The notes: generated by a model from the letters alone, not told the origin. A stretch of 64,000 nt of DNA from Pseudomonas syringae (GCF_000737245.1 NZ_JPQU01000078.1:62001-126000); one strand, 5' to 3'; shown: positions 32,564 to 41,320, numbered from the stretch's first letter. Numbers and translations are program-made.

Positions 32564-34630
32564 CTACTGCACTGTCTTCGGTGCCTTACCCGCGCGCATC
32601 TGTTCCAGCAACGGCGCGCACTGGTTGGGTTCGCCGCCGCTTGGGGCTACCAGCGCCAGTAGTCCGGCAGCAGGCCCTGCCACGGCCCCCAGCAACACCA
32701 TCCCCGCACCACGCAGTAACAGCGGGCCGGAATGCACGCCGGCATCAGGCTTGGCGAACGAACCGCGCACGTAAAGCGGCGAACGCAGCGAGAACACCCG
32801 GAAGCCTTTGGATTCGGGCTTGATCTCCATATTCAGCTGCTCGGTTTTGAAGTTGGCCGTGCCATCGACATAGATAATCGCGTTCTCAGTATCGAACACA
32901 AACAACCGCGTGGTCGCCAGACCGTCTTTGATACCCAGATCTGACGCTGCGCAGTTGATTTTCACATCCTTGTCGCCAAACAGCCGGCCGACCACATAGT
33001 TGCCCACGTTTAACCCGGCGATTTCCATCAGGCCGCGGCTGATCGCGCCGTCGTTGACCAACATCTTCAGATCGCCATTAGCCGTGCCCAGCAATGCCGC
33101 GATGGAGTTGCCTTTACCACTGATGTCAGCATCACCGTTGAGCTCACCAAAGCTGGTTTTCATCGGTTCGAAGGTTGGGAACAGCTGCTTGAGCTTGAGG
33201 TTGCGGGCAGAAATTTTCGCCCGCCCCAGCAAAGGCTGATTACGCCCATCCAGGCGAATGTCGGCATCCAGCTTGCCGCCCGCAACCCCGAAGCGCAGCG
33301 GCTGCAAGCTCAGCTGACCATCGTCCAGCACCACGTGGGTATAGAGGTCGGAAAACGGCAGATCCGGGCTTTGCACAATGCGCTTGCCGGTGAACTCTAC
33401 GTCGGCGTCCATGGCGCGCCAGCGATCGGTCTGAAACTGCTCCACCGGCAGCACTTTGCCCGCCGGTTGCTTGCTGTCACCACCGCGCTTTTTCTGCGCG
33501 GCATTGGAGTCCGCGCCGATCAGCGGTGCAAGGTCGGTGAACAGCAATTGATTGGACACCAGCGCACCGGTCAGCTTGGGGCGTGGCTGGCTGGCAACGA
33601 AACCGAGGTCGCCATGAATATCACTATTGCCGATCTTGCCGTTGAAGCCTTCGTAGCGGAAGTTCGCACCGTCGGCGTCGTGAAGCTTGGCAATAAGGCG
33701 GCCATCAGTGGCGTAGGCAGGTGAATCCGGCAGCGTAACGCCGGTTAATGGATAGAGATTGCCCAGGCTGCTGCCTGACAGTTTCAAACGTAGATCCAGG
33801 GCGCCGAGATTCTGCGGATCGGTGACAGTGCCGGCCACAGCGGCGTGGGTATCTCCGACGTTCACATCAACCTGCACCGGAAACGGTTGCGAGGCATCCT
33901 TGAGCGCCAGCAGACCGCCGACCTTGCCGGTGCCGCTGAGCTTCTGGCCCTTGTACTGACCTTTATAGGAGAGGCCAAAGGCATAATCCTGAGGCCTGAT
34001 GCCCTTGTCCTGGGCTTTCTTCGCTTCACCACTGCCGACGATGTCACTGAACGGGATCGGCTTGCCCAGCGGATCAATCACCACATCAACTTGAGTGTTC
34101 AAGGTCTGGTCGTTAAAGCTGACCAGGCCTTTGTCGAACTTGATTGCACCGATATCCAGCACCCAGTTGGAAGGTTTGGCGTCGGGATCGGATTTAGGCA
34201 AGTCGAAGACCCAGTTGGCGCGACCGTCAGCCAGACGTTCCAGTCTGGCATCGGGGCCAGTCAGGTCGATACGCGGGATGACTACCTGCTGGACGATCAG
34301 TGGCAGCGGCGAGAGACGAAACTCGACGCGTTTGAGAGTGACCATCTGCGGAGTTTTCGACCACTCTGGGTTACCCAGGCTCAGGTCTTCAGCAACGAAT
34401 CGCGGCCACGGTACCCAGGCGCGCCAGCCGCCTTCCTCGGGCTCACGCTGCCAGATCACCGCCAGATTGCCATTGATGGCGAACGGCCGATGCAGCGCCT
34501 CGCTAACTTTTTCGTTGAGGGTCGGCTTGATCCGATTCCAGTCAAACGTGGCGATCACAACGACCAATACAGCCAGCACCAACAATAGAATGGCGCCCGT
34601 CCAGGCAAACACTTTACGACTACGGGTCAT
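32564..34630 (-). CDS. AsmA-family protein
   Basis: The 688-residue protein has one N-terminal membrane anchor (VFAWTGAILLLVLAVLVVVIA as a region, residues 8-28) and a long periplasmic part with AsmA features: TFDWNRIKPTLNEKVSEAL and FAINGNLAV near the start, and a C-terminal region with INCAASDLGIKDGLATTRLF. AsmA-like proteins are long beta-groove proteins linked to phospholipid transport to the outer membrane. GGAG precedes the ATG. It stands alone between REP elements. Confidence 0.9.
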   Translation of the reverse strand: MTRSRKVFAWTGAILLLVLAVLVVVIATFDWNRIKPTLNEKVSEALHRPFAINGNLAVIWQREPEEGGWRAWVPWPRFVAEDLSLGNPEWSKTPQMVTLKRVEFRLSPLPLIVQQVVIPRIDLTGPDARLERLADGRANWVFDLPKSDPDAKPSNWVLDIGAIKFDKGLVSFNDQTLNTQVDVVIDPLGKPIPFSDIVGSGEAKKAQDKGIRPQDYAFGLSYKGQYKGQKLSGTGKVGGLLALKDASQPFPVQVDVNVGDTHAAVAGTVTDPQNLGALDLRLKLSGSSLGNLYPLTGVTLPDSPAYATDGRLIAKLHDADGANFRYEGFNGKIGNSDIHGDLGFVASQPRPKLTGALVSNQLLFTDLAPLIGADSNAAQKKRGGDSKQPAGKVLPVEQFQTDRWRAMDADVEFTGKRIVQSPDLPFSDLYTHVVLDDGQLSLQPLRFGVAGGKLDADIRLDGRNQPLLGRAKISARNLKLKQLFPTFEPMKTSFGELNGDADISGKGNSIAALLGTANGDLKMLVNDGAISRGLMEIAGLNVGNYVVGRLFGDKDVKINCAASDLGIKDGLATTRLFVFDTENAIIYVDGTANFKTEQLNMEIKPESKGFRVFSLRSPLYVRGSFAKPDAGVHSGPLLLRGAGMVLLGAVAGPAAGLLALVAPSGGEPNQCAPLLEQMRAGKAPKTVQ

Positions 34631-34753
34631 TGCAAAACTCTCCAGATGACAACAGGCCGGCCCTGGCCCTGCTGCTTACGACTTTCCACTTCGACTGACA
34701 AATGCCGTGAGGGTTTGATTGGGTTTGAAAATTACAGCATTAAAGACAGCACC

Positions 34754-34844
34754 CTGTGGGAGCGAGCTTGCTCGCGAATCAGGCGCTGCGGTGTGTCAGG
34801 CAGACCAGGTCATCGTTCTTCGCGAGCAAGCTCGGCTCCCACAG
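34754..34844. repeat. REP doublet
   Basis: Arms TGTGGGAGCGAGCTTGCTCG and its complement. It is the first of two doublets in the 447-bp gap between asmA and the TetR gene; apart from these I see nothing else in the gap. Confidence 0.88.
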
Positions 34845-34895
34845 GGATCGGGCAAGTCGGGATGCCGCCCACTCGCCAACGGAGTCGGTGCGTGT

Positions 34896-34984
34896 CTGTG
34901 GGAGCTTGCGCGCGAAGAGGCCGGGACATTCGAATAAATTTCTGTGAACAGGAACATAGCTTTCGCGAGCAAGCTCGCTCCCAC
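34896..34984. repeat. REP doublet
   Basis: Arms TGTGGGAGCTTGCGCGCGAA and TTCGCGAGCAAGCTCGCTCC; the left arm has lost a few bases. It is the second doublet in this gap. Confidence 0.82.
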
Positions 34985-35077
34985 TTCAGATGCGTGGGGC
35001 TCACATACACCGTAGCTCCCATCCCCCCCGCTGATTTGCTAGAGTGCTGAGCTGTCACTCAGAATTTGTCCGCTCAC

Positions 35078-35710
35078 ATGCTGCCCCGCGCCGAACAGAA
35101 ACAACAGACCCGCCACGCCTTGCTCGATGCAGCACGCACGCTGATGGAAAGCGGGCGCGGTTTCGGCAGCCTGAGCCTGCGGGAAGTGGCGAAGACGGCA
35201 GGCATCGTGCCAACCGGTTTTTACCGGCATTTCGACGATATGGATCAGCTAGGCCTGGCGCTCGTCAGCGAAGTGGGCCAGACCTTTCGCGAGACCTTGC
35301 GTCTGGTGCGCCACAACGAGTTCGTCATGAGCGGGCTGATTGAGGCCTCGGTGCGGATCTTTCTTGATGTGGTGTCGGCCAAGCGCTCGCAGTTCCTGTT
35401 TCTCGCCCGGGAACAGTACGGTGGTTCGCGCCCGGTGCGTCAGGCACTCTGTGCCCTGCGTGATGGCATCAGCGCCGACCTCGCGGCCGATCTGGCGACA
35501 ATGCCCAAATGGCAGCATCTGGATTCGGCAGCCCTGTCGATCCTCGCCGATCTGGTGGTGAAAAGCGTATTCGCCATGCTCCCCGAGCTGATCGACCCGC
35601 CCAGCGAAAACCTTCCTGCGCACATGACGCCACAAGCAAAGATCACCCACCAACTGCGCTTTATCTTTAATGGCGCGAAATACTGGCGTGGTCTTGGCAA
35701 CACCGAGTAG
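35078..35710 (+). CDS. desT: TetR-family regulator, DesT/FabR type
   Basis: The 210-residue protein has an N-terminal TetR helix-turn-helix (SLREVAKTAGIVPTGFYRHF, near residue 32) and a C-terminal ligand domain. It resembles DesT, which senses the ratio of saturated to unsaturated acyl-CoA and represses the desCB desaturase genes in P. aeruginosa. Its place directly upstream of ureE is the same as in PAO1 (PA4890 before PA4891, from memory), which supports the name. I chose ATG at 35078 over a TTG 12 bases earlier. The desCB genes are absent from this window. Confidence 0.75.
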   Translation: MLPRAEQKQQTRHALLDAARTLMESGRGFGSLSLREVAKTAGIVPTGFYRHFDDMDQLGLALVSEVGQTFRETLRLVRHNEFVMSGLIEASVRIFLDVVSAKRSQFLFLAREQYGGSRPVRQALCALRDGISADLAADLATMPKWQHLDSAALSILADLVVKSVFAMLPELIDPPSENLPAHMTPQAKITHQLRFIFNGAKYWRGLGNTE

Positions 35711-35721
35711 CAAAAAGAAAC

Positions 35722-35739
35722 ATTTTGGTGCACCAAAAT
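35722..35739. promoter_or_regulatory. 18-bp perfect palindrome; upstream NtrC-like half-site
   Basis: ATTTTGGTGCACCAAAAT is a perfect palindrome. It contains GGTGC (35727-35731), whose NtrC partner position reads GAAAC (three of five matches to GCACC). The centre of that possible NtrC site is 29 bp (about three helical turns) from the clear site at 35746-35760. Confidence 0.45.
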
Positions 35740-35745
35740 CTAAAG

Positions 35746-35760
35746 GCACTCAAATGGTGC
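35746..35760. promoter_or_regulatory. NtrC binding site upstream of ureE
   Basis: GCACT-CAAAT-GGTGC fits the NtrC consensus GCACY-N5-GGTGC at every defined base. It is centred about 99 bp before the predicted sigma-54 transcription start, a normal enhancer distance. Confidence 0.7.
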
Positions 35761-35824
35761 CTGTTATTTTCTCTCCTCCCCTCTTCCTGCCTTTTCCGTC
35801 AGCTTTTTCCTACAACCTGCACTG

Positions 35825-35841
35825 TTGGCAAGCCCCTTGCT
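35825..35841 (+). promoter_or_regulatory. Sigma-54 promoter of ureEFG
   Basis: TTGGCAAG-CCCC-TTGCT has GG (35827-35828) and GC (35839-35840) ten bases apart and differs from the sigma-54 consensus mainly at one base (A for C after TTGGCA). Transcription would start near 35852, giving a short leader of about 27 nt before ureE. Confidence 0.75.
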
Positions 35842-35878
35842 CTGCTTTGAAGCATCGCAATTAGCTGGAAGCCTCCCG

Positions 35879-36379
35879 ATGCTGGTGATTCATAAAAGAA
35901 TCGACACCCAAACCGAATGGGCTGCAGAGCTGCATTTGAATTTTGAAGCCCGCAGCAAGAGCCGTCTGCGCTGTTACAGCGCTGAAGGGGAAGACGTTGG
36001 CCTGTTCCTGGAACGCGGCCAGCAACCCTTGCGCGATGGCGAGTTTCTGCAAGCTGAAGACGGGCGCATCGTGCGGGTCTGCGCCCGTCCCGAAGCATTG
36101 ATGCATGTAACGTGCAGCAGCAGCTTCGAACTGACCCGCGCGGCCTATCACTTGGGTAACCGCCACGTGGCCCTGCAAGTGGGCGACGGCTGGCTGCGTC
36201 TGCTGGACGACTATGTGCTCAAGGCGATGCTTGACCAACTGGGTGCGACCACCGAATCCATCGAGGCGCCATTCTCACCGGAACACGGCGCTTATGGCGG
36301 TGGCCACCACCACTCACGAGCTGGCGAAGAAGACTTCAACTATCCACCACGCCTGCACCAGTTTGGCGTGCGCCTGTGA
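35879..36379 (+). CDS. ureE: Urease accessory protein UreE (nickel metallochaperone)
   Basis: The 166-residue protein carries nickel to the UreDFG-apo-urease complex. The UreE domain is recognised from LRCYSAEGEDVGLFLERGQ (near residue 31) and AYHLGNRHVALQV (near 89), where the histidine is a metal ligand. A histidine-rich tail (GGGHHHSRAG, near 146) would bind extra nickel. I chose ATG at 35879 because an upstream in-frame start lies before the predicted transcription start. Its stop overlaps the ureF start. Confidence 0.95.
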   Translation: MLVIHKRIDTQTEWAAELHLNFEARSKSRLRCYSAEGEDVGLFLERGQQPLRDGEFLQAEDGRIVRVCARPEALMHVTCSSSFELTRAAYHLGNRHVALQVGDGWLRLLDDYVLKAMLDQLGATTESIEAPFSPEHGAYGGGHHHSRAGEEDFNYPPRLHQFGVRL

Positions 36380-37050
36380 ACAGCGCCTGGGCGCTGCTGC
36401 GCCTGGCCAGTCCGCAATTGCCGATTGGTGGCTACAGCTACTCCCAGGGCCTGGAAATGGCGGTGGAGAAAGCCATCGTGATCGACCCGCTGACGGCTTC
36501 GCGCTGGATCAGCGATCAGTTGTTGCTCAACCTGGCGCGCTTTGAAGCGCCGCTGCTACTCGCCCACTGTAAGGCGGCGGCCGATGAAAACTGGTGTCAG
36601 TTGCTGCAACTGAGCCAGGAGCATCGCGCCAGCCGGGAAACCCGCGAGCTGCATCAGGAAAGCCGGCAGATGGGCTATTCGTTACAGCAATTGCTCAACG
36701 GTTTACCCGAACTGGATCGCCCCGCCCGCCACTTTCTCGCCCAGTTGGACGAGCCGCATCTGGCGCTGGGCTGGGCGCTGGCCGCACGCGCCTGGGGCAT
36801 AACCCCACAGGACGCGCTGGCCGCCTGGTTATGGAGCTGGCTGGAAAACCAACTGGCGGTGCTGATGAAAACCCTGCCTCTCGGGCAACAGGCTGCGCAA
36901 CGCCTCACCAGCGAGCTGTTGCCTTTGCTGCAACTGGCTCAGCAACGGGCCACAGAACTTGATCCACAGCATTTTGGTAGCGCCGCGTTTGGCCTGTCAT
37001 TGGCGAGCATGGCCCATGAACGGCAATACAGCCGACTCTTTCGCTCCTGA
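36376..37050 (+). CDS. ureF: Urease accessory protein UreF
   Basis: The 224-residue protein starts with GTG, overlapping the ureE stop by four bases. The N-terminal LLRLASPQLPIGGYSYSQGL is diagnostic for UreF, which with UreD and UreG gates GTP-dependent nickel insertion. GSAAFGLSLASMAHERQYSR at the C-terminus is also typical. Confidence 0.95.
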   Translation: MNSAWALLRLASPQLPIGGYSYSQGLEMAVEKAIVIDPLTASRWISDQLLLNLARFEAPLLLAHCKAAADENWCQLLQLSQEHRASRETRELHQESRQMGYSLQQLLNGLPELDRPARHFLAQLDEPHLALGWALAARAWGITPQDALAAWLWSWLENQLAVLMKTLPLGQQAAQRLTSELLPLLQLAQQRATELDPQHFGSAAFGLSLASMAHERQYSRLFRS

Positions 37051-37097
37051 TTTTTTACCTGACAGAACTTACGCACTAGAGCTCAACGGAGAACTCA

Positions 37098-37715
37098 ATG
37101 AACAGCCAACCTCTGCGCGTCGGCATCGGTGGCCCGGTCGGGTCCGGCAAGACCGCTCTGACCCTGGCGCTTTGCCTGGCCCTGCGCGAACGCTACAACC
37201 TGGCGGTCGTGACCAACGATATCTATACCCGCGAAGACGCCGATTTTCTGGTGCGCAACGAAGCCCTGGCACCGGAGCGCATCATCGGCGTGGAAACTGG
37301 CGGCTGCCCCCACACGGCGATTCGTGAAGACGCATCGATCAATCTGGAAGCGGTGGATCAACTGAATCGGCGCTTTCCCGGGCTGGACCTGATCATCGTC
37401 GAGTCTGGCGGCGACAACCTGTCGGCGACGTTCAGCCCGGAGCTGTCGGACCTGACCATCTATGTGATCGACGTTTCGGCTGGCGACAAGCTGCCACGCA
37501 AGGGCGGCCCTGGCATTTGTAAATCCGACCTGCTGGTGATCAATAAGATCGACCTGGCACCGTTGGTAGGTGCCTCGCTGGAGATGATGGACAGCGACAC
37601 CAAGAAAATGCGCGGTGAAAAGCCTTTCGTCTTCAGCAATCAGAAAACCGGCCAGGGCCTGGAACAGATCATTGCCTTTATCGAACGCCAGGGTCTGCTG
37701 ACCGAAGCGGCGTGA
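37098..37715 (+). CDS. ureG: Urease accessory GTPase UreG
   Basis: The 205-residue SIMIBI-class GTPase drives nickel delivery to urease. The P-loop GIGGPVGSGKTALT is near residue 9, the metal-binding Cys-Pro-His motif is in VETGGCPHTAIRED near residue 66, and the G4 motif NKID in LLVINKIDLA near 150. It lies 47 bp after ureF in the same direction. Confidence 0.97.
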   Translation: MNSQPLRVGIGGPVGSGKTALTLALCLALRERYNLAVVTNDIYTREDADFLVRNEALAPERIIGVETGGCPHTAIREDASINLEAVDQLNRRFPGLDLIIVESGGDNLSATFSPELSDLTIYVIDVSAGDKLPRKGGPGICKSDLLVINKIDLAPLVGASLEMMDSDTKKMRGEKPFVFSNQKTGQGLEQIIAFIERQGLLTEAA

Positions 37716-37734
37716 TTCATTAAGTGTCTGAACC

Positions 37735-37822
37735 GACCTCTTCGCGAATGAATTCGCTCCCACTGGACAGTGGGATCGCACGCAGACCGTGCGGACCGGG
37801 TTTATCCGGGAAGGCCGCATCT
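37735..37822. repeat. Mosaic of REP fragments
   Basis: CTCTTCGCGAATGAATTCGC followed by TCCCACTG, then GCGGACCGGGTTTATCCGGG: pieces of two repeat families joined in the gap between ureG and the HupE/UreJ gene. Confidence 0.6.
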
Positions 37823-37846
37823 TCACCTCACTCAAGGAAGCTTTGC

Positions 37847-38419
37847 ATGAACTATAAAAAAGCCTTTGGCGCTCTCGCGCTGCTCATGGTCCCGGCGCTG
37901 GCCTTCGCTCACCCCGGGCATGGCGACAACGGCCTGATGGCTGGCATCAGTCACCCGATCGGCGGCCTGGACCACCTGTTGGCCATGCTTGCCGTTGGCC
38001 TGTGGGCCGCGCAGCAAAAAGGCGCGGCTCGCTGGGCGCTACCCTGCACCTTCGTCGGCACCATGCTGATTGGCGGGCTGCTGGGCTTTGAAGGTCTGGA
38101 CCTGCCAGCTCTGGAAAGCGGCATTGCCGCGTCAGTATTGGCCCTGGGGCTGGCGGTTGCGCTGGCAGTACGTCCGCCGCTGTTCATAGCAGTGGGCGCA
38201 ACGGCGCTGTTTGCGCTGTTCCACGGGGTCGCTCACGGCCTTGAGCTGCCTGAGATGTCCAGCCCAGTGGCTTACGCCGCAGGTTTCGTAGCCGCCACCG
38301 CCGCGCTGCATGCCGCCGGGTACGCCGTGGTGCGCTTCCTGCCAGCTGCGGCTGCGCCGTTGGTGCGAATTGCCGGTGCAGCTTCGGCTACTGCGGGGGT
38401 TTGGTTGCTGGCGGCGTAG
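37847..38419 (+). CDS. ureJ: HupE/UreJ-family membrane protein
   Basis: The 190-residue protein has a signal-like first segment (LALLMVPALAFA) followed by HPGHGDNGLMAGISHPIGGLDHLLAML-type sequence, where the histidines and aspartate form the metal motif of HupE/UreJ nickel permeases. Five to six hydrophobic segments follow, including FHGVAHGLELP near residue 124. It probably brings nickel in for urease. I chose ATG at 37847 after AAGGAAG; a longer in-frame reading would translate the repeat mosaic. Confidence 0.88.
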   Translation: MNYKKAFGALALLMVPALAFAHPGHGDNGLMAGISHPIGGLDHLLAMLAVGLWAAQQKGAARWALPCTFVGTMLIGGLLGFEGLDLPALESGIAASVLALGLAVALAVRPPLFIAVGATALFALFHGVAHGLELPEMSSPVAYAAGFVAATAALHAAGYAVVRFLPAAAAPLVRIAGAASATAGVWLLAA

Positions 38420-38439
38420 TTCAAAATCGCACAGCATTT

Positions 38440-38529
38440 GTGGGACCGGCTTTAGCCGGGAAGGCTGCATTTCAGACGGCTCATTCTTGCAGCCTTACCA
38501 GCCTATTCCCGGCTAAACCCGGTCCCACG
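38440..38529. repeat. REP doublet
   Basis: Arms GTGGGACCGGCTTTAGCCGG and CCGGCTAAACCCGGTCCCAC follow the ureJ gene. Confidence 0.86.
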
Positions 38530-38647
38530 GAAAATGTGCATTGCTGACAAACATGGAACCCCCCCACAGGATTGCGCACTTACAGACATTTCAATTCCCT
38601 CTCCTGCTACCATGTCGCGCAATTCGCCCCTGCCGTGACGCCAGCCG

Positions 38648-39781
38648 ATGCCTGATGTTTCCAGCTCTGCCTCCCAACCTGATCTGAACGCTGTTTTTGC
38701 CCGTGTTCAAACGCATTTTCTGCAGAAGATCGTGCCGGTCTGGCTCGGTCCTGGCTGGAATGCAGAGTTGGCGCTGCCTTATGAGGCGGTCGACGCCCTA
38801 CACCAGCCACTGCCACCCCAGCGCTATCGCGCTATGGCCTGCGCCCGGCAGCTGTTCCTGTTTTCCTGCCTGATTGATCATCCATCGGTGCCTGACGCGT
38901 CGTCTCGCGCCGCTGCGTTGTTTCGCTCCCTGCAACGGCATTTCCACGATGCCGAGCATGGTGGCTGGTTCTACAGCATTGACCCGCAAGGCGCGCCGCT
39001 GGATCGCCGCAAGGATCTGTACACCCACGCCTTCATCATCTTCGCCTGCGCTCATTACTGGGCCAGGGTTCGCGAGCCGCTGGTGGAGTCAGTGCTCAAT
39101 GCGGCGCTGAATGTGGTTGCCGAGCGCTTTGCCGATGACGACGGCTTGTATGACGCAGTCCTCAACGAAGACTGGACGACGCTGAACAGCGGCCCGTTGC
39201 AGAATCCGCTGATGCACCTGGCCGAAGCCTTCCTGGCCACGATTGAAGTGCGTGAAGACGGCGCAACCCTTGCCGCACTCGATGCACTGACGGCCGCGAT
39301 GCAGCGACGCTTTGTCGATACCGAACACGGGGTGATGCTGGAAAAGCCGCTCACGGCTGTGGATAACTGGTACGAGCCGGGGCACCAGTTCGAGTGGTTC
39401 TTCCTGCTGGAGTCTTCAGAGCACTTGCGCGGCAGTCCGTTGCACCGCTCGCTGACCACCGCCTTTGCCCATTCCGAAACCCAAGGCGTCGATCCACGGA
39501 CTGGCGCTGTAGTGGCGATGCTGGAAGCAGGCGGCAAGATCAAAGACGGCAGCCAACGTATCTGGGCTCAGGCTGAGTACCTGCGGGCACTGACCCTGCG
39601 TCCTGGCAGCGAAGCGGCACTCAGCCGTCAGCTACTGGCTCTGCAAGCGAACTTCCTGCACGACACCGGCTGGAACGAGTGCCTGGACAGCAATGGCCAG
39701 ATCAGCCGCAGCGACATGCCGTCCACCACGCCTTACCACCTGGCGACGTGTTACATCGGCTTGGCTAAGTATTTCGGCTGA
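38648..39781 (+). CDS. AGE-family sugar epimerase/isomerase
   Basis: The 377-residue protein belongs to the N-acylglucosamine 2-epimerase (AGE) superfamily of (alpha/alpha)6 barrels, which includes mannose isomerases. Typical stretches are GGWFYSIDPQG near residue 105, DLYTHAFIIFACAHYW near 121, NPLMHLAEAFLATIE near 182 and WYEPGHQFEWFFLLE near 242; the histidines in these are the usual catalytic residues. No partner gene is adjacent. Substrate (mannose, glucose or a derivative) cannot be decided. Confidence 0.85.
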   Translation: MPDVSSSASQPDLNAVFARVQTHFLQKIVPVWLGPGWNAELALPYEAVDALHQPLPPQRYRAMACARQLFLFSCLIDHPSVPDASSRAAALFRSLQRHFHDAEHGGWFYSIDPQGAPLDRRKDLYTHAFIIFACAHYWARVREPLVESVLNAALNVVAERFADDDGLYDAVLNEDWTTLNSGPLQNPLMHLAEAFLATIEVREDGATLAALDALTAAMQRRFVDTEHGVMLEKPLTAVDNWYEPGHQFEWFFLLESSEHLRGSPLHRSLTTAFAHSETQGVDPRTGAVVAMLEAGGKIKDGSQRIWAQAEYLRALTLRPGSEAALSRQLLALQANFLHDTGWNECLDSNGQISRSDMPSTTPYHLATCYIGLAKYFG

Positions 39782-39785
39782 AAAC

Positions 39786-39878
39786 CTGTTGGAGCGAGGC
39801 TTGCCCGCGAACTGGGCGGCGCGATATAGCAGAAATACCGCGTCATCGTTTTTCGCGGGCAAGCCTCGCTCCAACAGG
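39786..39878. repeat. REP doublet
   Basis: Arms TGTTGGAGCGAGGCTTGCCC and its complement lie between convergent genes. Confidence 0.88.
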
Positions 39879-39896
39879 CCAATCAATTCTCAGCCA

Positions 39897-40661
39897 TCAA
39901 CCACGCGTACGATCAATTGCCAACCCTGCCCAAGTCTGGCTGACCGGCATCAGCTCAAGGCTGTTGATGTTGACGTGGGCCGGGGTGTTCATGATCCAGA
40001 AGATGGTTTCCGCGATGTCCTGCGGCTGGATCGGCTCGGCGCCCGCGTAGGTCGCGTCGTACTTGCTCTGATCACCGCCAAAGCGCACCAGCGAGAACTC
40101 GCTTTCGCACAGGCCTGGTTCAAGGTTGGTGACGCGCACGCCGGTGCCGACCAGGTCGTTGCGCAGGTTCAGCGAGAACTGACCGACGAACGCTTTGGTG
40201 CCGCCATACACGTTGCCGCCTGGATACGGATAGTTGCCCGCCACCGAACCGACGTTGACGATGCTCGCCCCACGACCATGGGCAATCAGGCGCGACAGCA
40301 GCAAACGCGTGCTGTAGACCAGGCCCTTGATGTTGGTGTCGATCATGGTGTCCCAGTCATCCAGGCTGCACTTGGGCGCAGGATCGATACCCAGCGCCAG
40401 ACCGGCGTTGTTGATCAGGCCGCGAATAGACGCGAACTCGGCAGGCAGACCGTCGATGGCGGCTTCCATGGCGGCGCGATCACGCACATCCAGCACCAGC
40501 GTATGCACCTTGGTCTGCTTCGACAATTCAGCGGCGAGGGCATTGAGACGCTCTTCACGGCGACCGGTCAGCACCAGCGACCAGCCCGCCTCGGCAAAGC
40601 GGCGCGCACAGGCTTCGCCAAACCCGGAAGTAGCGCCAGTAATGAACACAGTGGAAGTCAT
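39897..40661 (-). CDS. Short-chain dehydrogenase (YdfG-like)
   Basis: The 254-residue protein is a classical SDR. The cofactor motif FITGATSGFGEACARRFAE is at residues 6-24, with an arginine pair in TGRREER that favours NADPH; the structural motif NNAGLALG is near residue 86, and the catalytic Ser and YxxxK are in NVGSVAG and YGGTKAF near residue 150. It is closest in feel to YdfG, an NADP-dependent 3-hydroxy acid dehydrogenase. Substrate is inferred only. Confidence 0.88.
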   Translation of the reverse strand: MTSTVFITGATSGFGEACARRFAEAGWSLVLTGRREERLNALAAELSKQTKVHTLVLDVRDRAAMEAAIDGLPAEFASIRGLINNAGLALGIDPAPKCSLDDWDTMIDTNIKGLVYSTRLLLSRLIAHGRGASIVNVGSVAGNYPYPGGNVYGGTKAFVGQFSLNLRNDLVGTGVRVTNLEPGLCESEFSLVRFGGDQSKYDATYAGAEPIQPQDIAETIFWIMNTPAHVNINSLELMPVSQTWAGLAIDRTRG

Positions 40662-40754
40662 TTCATTCTCCTGAAGGGGTTTAGGCAGTCAGCCCTGTTG
40701 ATAACGATATAAATAGCCCAGCAGCATGCCGCCCAGAGGGTTCGCGGGCAAGTC

Positions 40755-40763
40755 TGTGGATAA
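40755..40763 (-). promoter_or_regulatory. DnaA box (perfect)
   Basis: TGTGGATAA, the reverse complement of the consensus TTATCCACA. First of five boxes in this intergenic region. Confidence 0.6.
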
Positions 40764-40843
40764 ATAAAGGGGGGATTTGTACAAAAAACAACCAGCCCAG
40801 GTAAAGCCAGGCCAGACAAGGCCTCCAGGCTGTTTTACCCACC

Positions 40844-40852
40844 TTATCCACA
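40844..40852 (+). promoter_or_regulatory. DnaA box (perfect)
   Basis: TTATCCACA, an exact match to the strong DnaA box, 81 bp from the first and in the opposite direction. Confidence 0.6.
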
Positions 40853-41061
40853 GCCAGCCCCACAATTTCAGGGGGCAAGTGTTTTAACTGGAAGTCGCGG
40901 ATTACGAGGGCTGCAAGGCAGCATCAAAAATTTTTGCCTTGACCTGAGGCCGTCCACGTGTAAAGCCGATGTAACAACATGCGACCACGAAATGTCCTGC
41001 CCTCGCCTGAAGCCATATCCAGAGCCGGTTTGCGAACTCTTTCCAACGCTTGCCCACAGAC

Positions 41062-41070
41062 TTATCCACA
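41062..41070 (+). promoter_or_regulatory. DnaA box (perfect)
   Basis: TTATCCACA, preceded by a related CCCACA motif nine bases earlier. Confidence 0.6.
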
Positions 41071-41217
41071 GGCTGAAGACACTCGGGAGCTGTATGAAAA
41101 ACCAGCCCTCAGGTCGTTGACAAATGGCTACTCAGCTAGCCGAAAAACCACTGATCATTTTTTAACCATAAAGCTGGAGGCCACGGAAATAAAGGGCTGC
41201 AGACAGCTGCACCCACG

Positions 41218-41226
41218 TTATTCACA
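41218..41226 (+). promoter_or_regulatory. DnaA box (consensus TTATNCACA)
   Basis: TTATTCACA fits the relaxed consensus TTWTNCACA. Confidence 0.5.
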
Positions 41227-41320
41227 GGCAGTTCCACAGTAAACCTGAACAAGTCAAAAGCGTGACAAAACAACCATTTGCAGCGGCTTTATGTCGCGGT
41301 TTGAGGCTGCGTCAAAATTG

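Noticed and set aside
39358..39366. DnaA box inside the AGE-family gene
   Set aside because: An isolated exact match in coding sequence, 1.4 kb from the cluster; not counted as part of it.
40979..41242. Small protein gene in the DnaA-box region
   Set aside because: The frame lacks a ribosome site and contains two of the DnaA boxes; composition is not protein-like.
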